Source: Myxococcota bacterium (lineage in GTDB: Bacteria; Myxococcota_A; Bradymonadia; UBA7976; UBA1532). Taken from it: a stretch of DNA of 36,004 nt. A program made the position numbers and the translations under genes. The notes beneath the pieces are model-generated. The model had not been told where the DNA came from, searched no databases, and was given only the letters and a program-made list of their open reading frames with translations. The stretch lies in NCBI GenBank assembly GCA_018813065.1, contig JAHJCH010000085.1, positions 1-36,004 of the forward strand, written 5' to 3'. Positions 15,722 to 24,347 of the stretch are shown piece by piece (position 1 is the stretch's first letter; the number at the start of each line of letters is the position of its first letter).

Positions 15722-17479
15722 CTATTGGTCGAGGATGGTGAACTCAACGCGGCGGTTATTCGCGCGGCCCGCGGCGGTCTTGTTGTCGTCGATCGGCACG
15801 GTCTCACCGTAGCCTTCAAACTCAAGGCGCTCAGCCTCAACACCCTTGCTCATCAGGTACTTCATCACTGAATCCGCGCGGCCCTTGGAGAGCTTGAGGT
15901 TGTAGTTGTCGTTGCCTTGGCTGTCGGTGTGACCCTCGACGCGCACCTTCTTGATGTGCTTGTAGCTCTTAAGCACCTCGGCGACCTCGTTGAGCACCGC
16001 AAAGCTCTGACGCTTGATCGTGGTCTTGTTTGTATTGAAGAAGACCTTTTGTAAGATCTCAATCTTCTCCTTCGTCACCTTAACCAGCTTGAGCTTGGGG
16101 GACTGATCGGGGCAACCGTCCTCATCCTCAAAGCCATTGACCACCTCGGGGTCGTTGCGGCACTTGTCCTTGTCATCGAGGATGCCGTCCTTGTCATTAT
16201 CGGGATCGGGGCAGCCGTCTTCGTCCTCGAACTGGTCGATGTCTTCAGGATCAGTCGGGCACTTGTCTTGCGGGTCCTTTATGCCATCGCCGTCCGTGTC
16301 GGGGATCTCATCGGGGCAGCCATCCGTGTCCTTGTAGTTGTTCTTCGTCTCAGGCTGATCGGGGCACTGGTCGTCCACGTCGAGGAGGCCGTCCTGATCA
16401 TTATCGGGGTCGGGGCAGCCGTCCTCATCCTCAAACTTGTCGATGTCCTCCTTGTCCAAGGGGCAACGGTCATTGACGTCGAGGATCGTGTCTTGGTCGT
16501 TGTCCAGATCCGGGCAGCCATCGCTGTCCTCGAACTGGTCCTTGTCCTCGGGCTCATCGGGGCACTGATCCACGTCGTCGAGGATGCCATCCTTGTCGCG
16601 ATCGTAGTCACGCTTGTGCCAGGCCATGCCCAGGATGAGGCGGTAGACGGGGGAGCCATAGTCGGCGATGATGCCGGTGCCGCCGCCAATGGTGAAGACA
16701 GGGCCGGGGGTGGTGAAGAAGCGAAACCCAAGGAGGCCCTCAAGGGGGCTGGAGCGGCTGTCGCCGCGGATGTCGGTGATCGGCGCCGCGCCAAAGACCT
16801 CGGCCATCCCCTCGACCATCTTGGTGCCCAGGAGCACCTTGACGCCGGCGCCGTAGGTGATCTCGTGATCCAGCTCCAGGTTCTCGACCTTCTTCTTCTC
16901 GGGGCGGAAGCGCACGCCGCCGTTGGCCATAAAGCTGAAGCCAACGCCCCGCGCCTCAAGGATGAGCTTGGGGTTGACCGTGAGCTGATCGCTGCTGATG
17001 TACTTGTCCTTGTCGCCGGTGGGGATCGTCACCGGCGCGGCGATGGCGATGCCCACGCCAGGGCCCTCGCTGCCGGGCTCAAGGCCAAAGAGGCGCAGCT
17101 TGGGCAGGAAACGGATGTCCCCCAGCGCCACGCCGTCGTTGCCCGCCTCGTTGACCACGTCGCCAGAGACATAGACGAACGGTAAGCCCAGGCCCAACTC
17201 CAGCCGATCGGCGAGGCCTAAGACCAGCATCAGATCTGCGGAGCCCAAATGCTCCACATAGTTCTTGATCACCTTGTCATTCTCATCACGCACCACCAGC
17301 GGCTGGTTGGCGTAGCTGAGATAGAGGTGCGGGACAAATGTCAGGTGCTTGGCCACCTGCCCGCCCTCCACCGAGAGGAGGTTCCACGTCCCCACGGCGG
17401 GTTTGAAGTTCTGCATGTCCTGACCCAGCGCGGGCAAGGCGCCGAAAATCAGGGATAAAACGAGCAGGCCACGCGACAT
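15722..17479 (-). CDS. OmpA-family outer-membrane protein with thrombospondin type 3 repeats
   Basis: A 585-residue envelope protein. The signal peptide covers about 1-19 (cut near ALG-Q). Residues about 25-288 look like an outer-membrane beta barrel, with many short amphipathic strands and glycine-rich turns. Residues about 290-460 hold calcium-binding thrombospondin type 3 repeats: five DGCPD motifs among repeated DxDxDGxxD segments. The C-terminal OmpA domain (about 475-585) binds peptidoglycan; EGHTDSQGND, LSKGRADSV and ANNRRVEF are its signature. It probably ties the outer membrane to the wall with a stiff, Ca-dependent spacer. The aspartate repeats are also visible at the DNA level. Confidence 0.93.
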   Translation of the reverse strand: MSRGLLVLSLIFGALPALGQDMQNFKPAVGTWNLLSVEGGQVAKHLTFVPHLYLSYANQPLVVRDENDKVIKNYVEHLGSADLMLVLGLADRLELGLGLPFVYVSGDVVNEAGNDGVALGDIRFLPKLRLFGLEPGSEGPGVGIAIAAPVTIPTGDKDKYISSDQLTVNPKLILEARGVGFSFMANGGVRFRPEKKKVENLELDHEITYGAGVKVLLGTKMVEGMAEVFGAAPITDIRGDSRSSPLEGLLGFRFFTTPGPVFTIGGGTGIIADYGSPVYRLILGMAWHKRDYDRDKDGILDDVDQCPDEPEDKDQFEDSDGCPDLDNDQDTILDVNDRCPLDKEDIDKFEDEDGCPDPDNDQDGLLDVDDQCPDQPETKNNYKDTDGCPDEIPDTDGDGIKDPQDKCPTDPEDIDQFEDEDGCPDPDNDKDGILDDKDKCRNDPEVVNGFEDEDGCPDQSPKLKLVKVTKEKIEILQKVFFNTNKTTIKRQSFAVLNEVAEVLKSYKHIKKVRVEGHTDSQGNDNYNLKLSKGRADSVMKYLMSKGVEAERLEFEGYGETVPIDDNKTAAGRANNRRVEFTILDQ

Positions 17480-17548
17480 AAGCCACTCACAGCGTCTTGG
17501 GTTTAAAGCGGCGCGAAGTTACCCTAAGTCCGGGCTTGAGGGCAAAGA

Positions 17549-18412
17549 TTAAGGGACCTTGCGCGCACGCAGGAGCGCCGCCTCGACGATCCTGTCCGTG
17601 ATCACGCCGGTGACCTCAAGCGCATACAGCGCCAGGATCTCTTGATCGAACGTGCGGCTCTCTGTGGTGGTCAGCAGATAGCTGATCTGGCCCAGGCCGC
17701 TCTCATGGAGCGGTCGCATGGTGGCGGGGTTGAGCACGCGGCTGTAGGCGCACGCCCCCCACGCGCCGCTGTCGATGATCTCACGGCGCATCGCCTCGCC
17801 GCTCCAAGGCTGGTGCTGCTTGACACAGCTGCGCAGCCCCAACGCGTTTGCCAAGGCGATGGTCCTGGGCTGATAAAGCATCAACACCACCCGATCGACG
17901 GCCTGCGCTTCATGGACGAGCGCGGCGATACGCCGCACCGCCGCCTCAGGCTCCAGGCAGAAGTAGTCGTCCTTGACGTCCAGCACCAAGCGCCGCATCT
18001 CTAGCCGGAGGAGATCCTCTAGGCGGTCCAGCGGGCTGGAGAAGCCCCACGGCGCCCCCGAGAGCGCGCGGCAATCCCGCAGATGCGCCCAGTCGAGCTG
18101 GCTGACTTGGCCGATGCAGTCGGTCTTGGGCAGCCCATTGGGATCCCGCAGGTGGAGGTGATCATCATGGCGCAGCACGATCACCCCATCGGCGCTGCGC
18201 AGCACGTCGATCTCCATGCCATCGGCCCCCGCCGCCAGCGCCGCGCGCGCGGAGAGGAGCGTGTTCTCCGGCCAAGGATGATCAGGCTGGTTCCATGCGT
18301 AGCCTCGATGCCCCAGTATCTGCGTCTGCGCCCACGCGGAGAGGGGCGCGCAGAGGAGCAGGAGCGTGAGGGCGAAGGGGGCTTGTCCAATCGGCAGGGC
18401 GCCTGCGTTCAT
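17549..18412 (-). CDS. secreted glycerophosphodiester phosphodiesterase
   Basis: Hydrolyses glycerophosphodiesters to glycerol-3-phosphate and an alcohol. A signal peptide (hydrophobic 13-24, cleavage near AWA-Q, residue 28) implies a periplasmic or extracellular enzyme, like GlpQ. The GDPD signature is intact: H35-R36 in GHRG, E49-N50 in PENT, E67 and D69 in MEIDV, and H82-D83 in RHDD. At 287 residues it is of usual size. Five cysteines occur in the mature part. It is divergent from glgB with only 31 bases between the start codons, so its promoter must reach into glgB or overlap glgB's promoter. Confidence 0.92.
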   Translation of the reverse strand: MNAGALPIGQAPFALTLLLLCAPLSAWAQTQILGHRGYAWNQPDHPWPENTLLSARAALAAGADGMEIDVLRSADGVIVLRHDDHLHLRDPNGLPKTDCIGQVSQLDWAHLRDCRALSGAPWGFSSPLDRLEDLLRLEMRRLVLDVKDDYFCLEPEAAVRRIAALVHEAQAVDRVVLMLYQPRTIALANALGLRSCVKQHQPWSGEAMRREIIDSGAWGACAYSRVLNPATMRPLHESGLGQISYLLTTTESRTFDQEILALYALEVTGVITDRIVEAALLRARKVP

Positions 18413-18443
18413 GTCTTGATCCGCGAAGAGAGGAAGGTTTGAG

Positions 18444-20318
18444 ATGCCTCAGCCCTGGATAACTGAAGACGATCTTTACTATTTCAATGAGGGCACGCAC
18501 GCCCGCTTGTACCGCACCCTCGGCGCTCAGCAAAGGCCCAATGGGGTCAGCTTCGCCGTCTGGGCGCCCGACGCGGCCGCCGTCCACGTCATCGGTGACT
18601 TCAACGGCTGGTCCGATGATCACCCGCTCAGCCCCGTCGGCCACTCGGGCATCTGGCAGACCCTCGTCGAGGGCCTCGGCTTCGGCGCCCTCTATAAGCT
18701 GCGGATCACCGCCAAGTCCGGGCAGGTGCAGGAGAAGACCGATCCCTTCGCCTTTCACTGTGAGATCGCCCCCAAGACGGCGGCGGTGGTGCAGGATCTC
18801 AGCTACACATGGGGGGATGAGGCGTGGATGTCCACGCGCGCCACGACGCGCCCCGCCACGGCGCCGCTGTCCGTCTATGAGCTGCACCTCGGCTCGTGGA
18901 TGCGCCCCCCCGAGGCCCCCCATGTCTCCTTGGGCTACCGCGACGCGGCGGTCAAGCTCGCGGACTATGTGGCGGAGCAGGGCTATACCCATGTTGAGTT
19001 TATGCCCCTCACCGAGCACCCCTATTACCCCTCGTGGGGTTATCAGACCACCGGCTACTTCGCGCCCACCAGCCGCTATGGCACGCCGCAGGATCTGATG
19101 TACCTCATCGACACCCTGCATCAGCGCGGGATCGGGGTGATCCTCGACTGGGTGCCCTCACACTTCCCCAGCGACGCGCACGGCTTGGCCCTGTTTGACG
19201 GCACACACCTCTATGAGCACGCCGATCCGCGCAAGGGCTATCACCCCGACTGGAACTCGCTGATCTTCAACTACAACCGCCATGAGGTGCGCGCCTTCCT
19301 CATCAGCAGCGCCGCCTTCTGGGCGGACGTCTATCACATCGACGCGCTGCGGGTGGACGCCGTCGCCTCCATGCTCTACCTCGACTATTCCCGTCAGGAG
19401 GGCGAGTGGATCCCCAACGTCCACGGCGGGCGCGAGAACCTAGAGGCCATCGCCTTCCTGCGCCAGCTCAATGACACGATCCACCGCGAGCACCCCGGCG
19501 TGTTCACCATCGCCGAGGAGTCCACGAGCTGGCCTAAGGTGTCTCACCCCACCGAGGAGGGCGGCTTGGGTTTTGACTTTAAGTGGGATATGGGCTGGAT
19601 GCACGACACCCTGAGCTATCTTGCCCGCGATCCCATTCATCGACGCTATCACCATAATGAGCTGACCTTTAGAGGAATGTATCAATTCAGTGAGCGCTTC
19701 GTTATGGCGCTCTCTCATGATGAGGTGGTGCATCTGAAGGGCTCGATGCCCGAGAAGATGGCTGGGGATGATTGGCAGCGCCTCGCGAATTTACGTCTAC
19801 TCTATACGCAACAGTGGCTCTCTCCTGGCAAAAAACACCTCTTTATGGGGATGGATATCGGTCAATGGTCCGAGTGGGCGCATGATCGCAGCGTCGATTG
19901 GCATCTCTTAGAGCATCCAAATCATCGGGGGCTTCAACGGCTTGTTCGCGACTTAAATACGCTTTATCGCGGTGAGCCTGGGCTCTTTAAGCATGATCAT
20001 AGCCAAGACGGCTTTGAGTGGGTTGATCCAGATAACGCCGATGAGAGCCTCATCAGCTTCCTGCGTCGAGGGGAGGGCGATACCTTCTTGGTTTTGCTCA
20101 ACTTTACCCCGCTCCCCCGCGAGGATGTGCCCTTCGGCGTGCCCGTCGGCGGTCACTGGGCGGAGCGGTTTAACAGCGACGCGCCCCTCTACGAAGGCAG
20201 CGGCAAGGGCAACCTCGGCGGCCTCACGGCACAGCCCAGCCCCCTGCATGGCCGCCCCTTCCGGCTCACAGTCACGCTGCCGCCCTTGGGGGGCTTGATC
20301 TTTAAGGCCCCGCGCTGA
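18444..20318 (+). CDS. glgB: 1,4-alpha-glucan branching enzyme GlgB
   Basis: Makes alpha-1,6 branches in glycogen. AGGAAGG precedes the ATG. At 624 residues it lacks the extra N-terminal module of long GlgB proteins and starts almost directly with the CBM48 domain (about 30-125, GDFNGW). The GH13 barrel follows with LHLGSW, VEFMPLTEHP and GYFAPTSRYG. Catalytic residues are D305 (DALRVDAVAS), E358 (TIAEEST) and D426 (ALSHDEVVH). A C-terminal beta domain ends the protein. Codons about 390-530 (19620-20050) are less GC-rich than the rest. No other glycogen gene is in the window. Confidence 0.96.
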   Translation: MPQPWITEDDLYYFNEGTHARLYRTLGAQQRPNGVSFAVWAPDAAAVHVIGDFNGWSDDHPLSPVGHSGIWQTLVEGLGFGALYKLRITAKSGQVQEKTDPFAFHCEIAPKTAAVVQDLSYTWGDEAWMSTRATTRPATAPLSVYELHLGSWMRPPEAPHVSLGYRDAAVKLADYVAEQGYTHVEFMPLTEHPYYPSWGYQTTGYFAPTSRYGTPQDLMYLIDTLHQRGIGVILDWVPSHFPSDAHGLALFDGTHLYEHADPRKGYHPDWNSLIFNYNRHEVRAFLISSAAFWADVYHIDALRVDAVASMLYLDYSRQEGEWIPNVHGGRENLEAIAFLRQLNDTIHREHPGVFTIAEESTSWPKVSHPTEEGGLGFDFKWDMGWMHDTLSYLARDPIHRRYHHNELTFRGMYQFSERFVMALSHDEVVHLKGSMPEKMAGDDWQRLANLRLLYTQQWLSPGKKHLFMGMDIGQWSEWAHDRSVDWHLLEHPNHRGLQRLVRDLNTLYRGEPGLFKHDHSQDGFEWVDPDNADESLISFLRRGEGDTFLVLLNFTPLPREDVPFGVPVGGHWAERFNSDAPLYEGSGKGNLGGLTAQPSPLHGRPFRLTVTLPPLGGLIFKAPR

Positions 20319-20349
20319 CAATCCTCAAAGGCCATGACCTGGAGGAGAG

Positions 20350-20862
20350 ATGGACTGGCGACCGTTTATCGTGTGTGAGCCCGAGGCGCAGCCTCCCCGG
20401 ATGCGAGGGCTGCGCACCCCCGAGGGCCTGGGCGATCGGATGCGCACCGCCGCCTTCGCCGAGTACCAAGCCATCCGCGCCTTCACCTGGGCCGTGGCGC
20501 GCTTCGATGATGTCCCCGAGGGCCTGCGCGCCGACTGGGCGGCGCAGATCCCCGAGGAGGCGGCCCACTATGAGGCGATCAAGGCGCGCATGGAGGCGCT
20601 GGGCCTGGCCTTGGACGCGCGGCCCGTCTCTGATCGGCTCTCACGCGCGCTGATGGCCTCCACCGATGGCCGAGACTTCTGCATCCACATGGCCCGCTCC
20701 GAGGCGCGCGGCCGTCAAGCGGGGCTGCGCCTCGCCGCCCAGCTCAGCCAGCGCGATCCCCAGACCGCCGCCGTCTTCCTGCGCATCGCCGAGGATGAGA
20801 TCCGCCACGTCGCCCTCGCCGATCGCTATTACGGCTGGCGCCCCGAGCTTGGCGTTGAATGA
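20350..20862 (+). CDS. ferritin-like di-iron protein
   Basis: A 170-residue, mostly helical protein with the complete ferritin-like metal-ligand pattern: E38, E70-AA-H73, E118, and E150-IR-H153 (two ExxH motifs on separate helices). These would bind a di-iron centre in a four-helix bundle. It resembles the DUF455-like ferritin group, but I cannot name a substrate. GGAGGAGAG directly precedes the ATG at 20350. It lies 31 bases after glgB and 49 bases before fliM. A link to either is not evident. Confidence 0.8.
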   Translation: MDWRPFIVCEPEAQPPRMRGLRTPEGLGDRMRTAAFAEYQAIRAFTWAVARFDDVPEGLRADWAAQIPEEAAHYEAIKARMEALGLALDARPVSDRLSRALMASTDGRDFCIHMARSEARGRQAGLRLAAQLSQRDPQTAAVFLRIAEDEIRHVALADRYYGWRPELGVE

Positions 20863-20899
20863 GCCGCTGAATTGAGGCCCCGCCGCGCCGCCGCGCGGC

Positions 20900-20905
20900 T
20901 ATACT
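20900..20905 (+). promoter_or_regulatory. candidate -10 element for the flagellar operon, possibly leaderless
   Basis: TATACT ends seven bases before the fliM ATG at 20912. A transcript from this element would start at or next to the ATG, and no Shine-Dalgarno sequence precedes fliM. No good -35 lies at 16-18 bases; TTGAGG at 20872-20877 is 22 bases away. Confidence 0.3.
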
Positions 20906-20911
20906 CCCGCC

Positions 20912-21937
20912 ATGTCTGAGCAGATCCTCTCTCAAAATGAGATCGACGCCCTGTTGACCGCCGTCAACTCAGGTCAAATCGAAGAACAAGAGGGCGCGCC
21001 TGACCTCGGCGGGGGCCGCGCGCACATCGACAGCGTTAAATATGACCTCTTCAGCCAGGATCGCATCATCCGCGGGCGGATGCCCACGCTCGACATCATC
21101 AATGATCGCTTCGCGCGTCAGTTTCGCATCACGCTCTCCAATAGCCTGCGTAAAATCTTGCAGATCTCCGTGGAGAGCACCAGCCTGATGAAGTATGGGG
21201 AGTTTCTTAATTATCTCCCCATTCCGAGCTGTCTTAACATTATTCGCCTCAATCCGCTGCGTGGTTCTTGTATCATCGCCATTGAGGCCAAACTCATCTT
21301 TGCTTTCCTCAATAACTTCTTTGGCGGCGCCACGAACGCTCAAGAGCGCGTGGAGGGGCGTGACTTTACTGCCATTGAGCTGATGATTATCCGTAAAGTC
21401 GTGGATTTAATGATTGAGGATCTGGAGCGCGCCTGGCAGCCCGTCTACCCCGTGGAGGGCGAGTATCTGCGCACAGAGATCAACCCCCAGTTCCTCGCCG
21501 TCGTGCCCTCCAGCGATGTCGTCGTCCTCACCAGCTATGAGCTGGAGATGGAGAACCTGCGGGGTATGGTGCAGCTCGTCATCCCCTACAGCACGGTTGA
21601 GCCCATCCGTCAGCACCTCTCGACGGGGATTCAGACCGAGAGCGATGAGCAGGAGAACACCTGGACGGAGCAGATCAGCAAGCACCTGCAAGCCGTGCCG
21701 GTCTTCGCCGAGGTGCAGCTCGGGCGGACGCGGATTCACCTGCGCGAGCTCTTGGATCTGCGCCCCGGCGATATCATCAGCTTGGATCAGCCCGTCAACG
21801 CCCCGCTCCTCCTCAGCGTAGAGGGCTGCGAGAAGTTCACCGTGCGCCCCGTCGATGTGGCCGGTAACCTCGGCGCTGAGATCATCGCCCCGCTGGAGAC
21901 GGAGATCCCCGCCGCGCTCCTGCGTGAAGAGCCTTGA
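20912..21937 (+). CDS. fliM: flagellar motor switch protein FliM
   Basis: C-ring subunit that binds phosphorylated CheY and sets the direction of rotation. The N-terminal ILSQNEIDALL is the CheY-binding segment. The CheC-like middle domain (about 45-230) and the C-terminal SpoA domain (about 255-330, HLRELLDLRPGDIISLDQP) follow, total 341 residues. It heads a fliMNOPQR-flhBA operon. Codons for about residues 70-170 are less GC-rich (26 of 60 at 21181-21240) than the ends. The presence of the CheY-binding motif argues for a true flagellum with chemotactic control and against an injectisome. Confidence 0.97.
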   Translation: MSEQILSQNEIDALLTAVNSGQIEEQEGAPDLGGGRAHIDSVKYDLFSQDRIIRGRMPTLDIINDRFARQFRITLSNSLRKILQISVESTSLMKYGEFLNYLPIPSCLNIIRLNPLRGSCIIAIEAKLIFAFLNNFFGGATNAQERVEGRDFTAIELMIIRKVVDLMIEDLERAWQPVYPVEGEYLRTEINPQFLAVVPSSDVVVLTSYELEMENLRGMVQLVIPYSTVEPIRQHLSTGIQTESDEQENTWTEQISKHLQAVPVFAEVQLGRTRIHLRELLDLRPGDIISLDQPVNAPLLLSVEGCEKFTVRPVDVAGNLGAEIIAPLETEIPAALLREEP

Positions 21938-21956
21938 GGCCCAAGGAAGGATTGGT

Positions 21957-22232
21957 ATGGCGCAACAAGCCAGAAACATTGAGTTTCTCTTTGACGTTGA
22001 GCTGGAGGTCGCCGTGGTCCTGGGGCGAACACGGATGCTCATCCAAGATCTGCTGGAGCTGACGCCGGGCTCGGTGGTGGAGCTTAATAAGCTCGCCGGT
22101 GAGGCCCTCGACATCGTGGTCAATGACAAGGTGATCGCCCGCGGTGAGGCGGTGGTGGTCAACGAGAAGTTCGGCGTCCGCCTCACTGAGATCGTCTCGC
22201 CCTTGGAGCGCGTCGCGCGGCTGCGCGGCTGA
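21957..22232 (+). CDS. fliN: flagellar motor switch protein FliN
   Basis: C-ring subunit. AAGGAAGGA at 21943-21951 fixes the ATG at 21957; the longer open frame from 21855 is only overlap with fliM. The 91 residues are little more than one SpoA domain: FLFDVELEVAVVLGRTRM, LLELTPGSVVELNKLAGEAL and IARGEAVVVNEKFGVRLTEI. FliN proteins often carry a longer N-terminal extension, which is absent here. It pairs with FliM in the ring. Confidence 0.96.
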   Translation: MAQQARNIEFLFDVELEVAVVLGRTRMLIQDLLELTPGSVVELNKLAGEALDIVVNDKVIARGEAVVVNEKFGVRLTEIVSPLERVARLRG

Positions 22233-22339
22233 TCCACCCCCGCCCTCCTCCGCGCCCCTCCGCGCCCCTCCACGGCGCGCTGGCGCGGTCCTTGCCCAGC
22301 GGCCCGCCGTCTCTCACCCCCCCCCATTGGAGGTTGACG

Positions 22340-23587
22340 ATGAACCGCGCTCCCACCGCCGCGCTCGCCCTCCTGCTCTGCGGCCTCACCCCCAGCCAGA
22401 GCGTCAACGCCCGCCCCCAGCCCGTCAATCGCCTGACCTCGATCCGCATCGAGGGCGGCCTCGACGCCTTTGAGATCGTCGCCTCCGCTTCGGCGCCGCT
22501 GCTGGCGACCCAGCTGTCGATCTACGGGGAAGGGCGCGCCATCCACCTGGATCTCCTCGACGCGCAGACCCAGCTCAAGCGCCCCCACACACCGACACCC
22601 ACGCCCGAGATCAAGCGCGCGGCGATCAAGAGCCTCAAGGGCGCCCGCCCGCTGACCCGCCTGACCCTGCGCCTCAAGCGCGCGCTGCCCCCCGAGGTCA
22701 TCGCCGAGGCCAGCGTCGTCGAGGAGGGCGGCGCGCTGCTGATCTCGATCCCCAAGAGCGAGGCCATCGCCAAGCGCTGGGCGCGGATGCGCAAGGCCAA
22801 GGCCCTCAGCGCCCTCGACGCGCGCCTAGAGGCGACACCAGCGCCCCAGCCCACGCCTCAACCCGCGCCGCCCCGCCCCTCGGTCCATGTCAACGCCTCG
22901 GCGCCCCTCCCCCCCCTGGACGCGGGGAGCGAGGCCACCCCGCTGGGGCTCGCCGAACCCCACGCGGCCTTGAGCGCGGAGGCCCCGCTGACGGCGGGCC
23001 TCGCCGCCCAGCCCCCGGCGGCCATGGGCAAGGTGGCCATGGTCTTCGCCCTCCTGCTCCTCACCGGCGCGGGCCTCTTCCTCTGGCGCAAGATCCAGCC
23101 GCACCGCGAGGGGCAAGGCGAGCGCTTGATCCGCCAAGTCGGCCACCACGCCCTTGGCCCCAAGCAGAGCCTCGTGCTCCTCGACGTCGTTGGGCAGATG
23201 GTCCTGGTGGGCACCAGCGATAAGGGCGTGCAGATGTTGACGAAGATCGAGCCCTCGCCGCCCAAGCAGGCGGCGCCGACGCCCGCCAAGCCGCCACGCG
23301 CGCCGCGCTATGAGGCCCGCCGCGATGAGGAGATCGTCCCCACCTCCGATCCGCTCCCCGATGAGGCCCTCAGCGGCGGCTTCGCCGATAGCCTCAGCCG
23401 CGCCTTCGCCAAGATACGCATGCACGATGTGGCCGCCGCGCCGCGCCCTCAGCCCGCCGCTGAGGAGGCCACGCGAGGTGATGATCTGGCGGCCCTGTGC
23501 GACGCCGTGACCGATAAGGCCCCCGCGCTTGCGCCCGCCCCGCCCGATCTCCTCCGCCGCCTGCGTGAGCAGAGCGGGAGACACTGA
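22340..23587 (+). CDS. fliO: flagellar biosynthesis protein FliO with AMIN-like N-terminal domain
   Basis: FliO assists assembly of the FliP export-gate ring. GGAGG at 22329-22333 sets the ATG at 22340. The product has 415 residues, about three to four times a usual FliO. It starts with a signal-like hydrophobic segment (5-16), then an AMIN-like beta domain (about 30-155), and a Pro/Ala-rich linker. A transmembrane helix (about 230-252) follows, then the FliO core with HALGPKQSLVLLDVVGQMVLVG. A long, poorly conserved tail ends it. The identity rests on the core motif and on the position between fliN and fliP. The AMIN-like part suggests contact with peptidoglycan. Confidence 0.85.
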   Translation: MNRAPTAALALLLCGLTPSQSVNARPQPVNRLTSIRIEGGLDAFEIVASASAPLLATQLSIYGEGRAIHLDLLDAQTQLKRPHTPTPTPEIKRAAIKSLKGARPLTRLTLRLKRALPPEVIAEASVVEEGGALLISIPKSEAIAKRWARMRKAKALSALDARLEATPAPQPTPQPAPPRPSVHVNASAPLPPLDAGSEATPLGLAEPHAALSAEAPLTAGLAAQPPAAMGKVAMVFALLLLTGAGLFLWRKIQPHREGQGERLIRQVGHHALGPKQSLVLLDVVGQMVLVGTSDKGVQMLTKIEPSPPKQAAPTPAKPPRAPRYEARRDEEIVPTSDPLPDEALSGGFADSLSRAFAKIRMHDVAAAPRPQPAAEEATRGDDLAALCDAVTDKAPALAPAPPDLLRRLREQSGRH

Positions 23588-23591
23588 CCCC

Positions 23592-24347
23592 ATGCGCCAT
23601 CATCGGGCCTTCGCCCTCCTCATCGCCCTCCTTATCCTCCTCCTCAGCGGCGCCGCCCTCGCTCAAGCCCAGCCCCTCAGCCTCCCCAAGGTGCAGATGA
23701 GCGTCGGTGGCGGCGAGGGTGACTGGGTGGGCGCCCTGCGGGTGATGGCGCTGTTGACGATCTTGACGTTGGCGCCCTCAATCTTGCTGACCATGACCAG
23801 CTTTACGCGGATCGTCATCGTCCTCAGCTTTATGCGCCAGGCGTTAGGCACTCAGCAGTCTCCGCCCAATCAAGTCTTGGTCGCCCTGGCGCTGTTTTTG
23901 AGCGTCTTTATTATGCAGCCGGTCTGGAGCAAGGTGCATACGGACGCGCTGGCGCCTTTTATGGCGGGTGAGATCAACCAGACCGTAGCGCTGGAGCGCG
24001 CTCAAGAGCCCGTGCGCGCTTTTATGTTTAAGCACACACGGCAAAAAGATCTCGGCCTCTTTATCCGCGCGGCGGGGGCGCAGCGCCCCAAGACCCGCGC
24101 CGATGTCTCCACCTGGCAGCTCATCCCCGCCTTTATCATCAGCGAGCTGCGCACCGCGTTTCAGATGGGCTTTATGCTCTATGTGCCCTTTTTGGTTATG
24201 GATATGGTCGTCGCCTCAATCTTGATGGCCATGGGCATGATGATGCTGCCCCCAATTTTAATCTCACTGCCCTTTAAGATCATGCTCTTTGTCTTGGTCG
24301 ATGGCTGGAACTTGTTGGTGACGAGCCTCATCGAGAGCTTCCAATGA
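23592..24347 (+). CDS. fliP: flagellar export-gate protein FliP
   Basis: Forms the five-subunit core of the flagellar type III export gate. The ATG at 23592 is four bases after the fliO stop; upstream frame is overlap with fliO. The 251 residues include a signal peptide (to about 24, ALAQA), an N-terminal TM pair with TLAPSILLTMTSFTRIVIVLS (a family signature), QSPPNQVLVALALFLS and the C-terminal FMLYVPFLVMDMVVASILMAMGM signature. Length matches the family. It overlaps fliQ by ATGA. Confidence 0.97.
   Translation: MRHHRAFALLIALLILLLSGAALAQAQPLSLPKVQMSVGGGEGDWVGALRVMALLTILTLAPSILLTMTSFTRIVIVLSFMRQALGTQQSPPNQVLVALALFLSVFIMQPVWSKVHTDALAPFMAGEINQTVALERAQEPVRAFMFKHTRQKDLGLFIRAAGAQRPKTRADVSTWQLIPAFIISELRTAFQMGFMLYVPFLVMDMVVASILMAMGMMMLPPILISLPFKIMLFVLVDGWNLLVTSLIESFQ

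Noticed and set aside
16268-17185. 305-codon plus-strand frame
   Set aside because: Shadow of the ompA-family gene; the V/L/I-rich repeats mirror the Asp-rich thrombospondin repeats.
21855-21956. N-terminal extension of FliN
   Set aside because: The added residues are an overlap with fliM in another frame; a strong ribosome-binding site marks the ATG at 21957.
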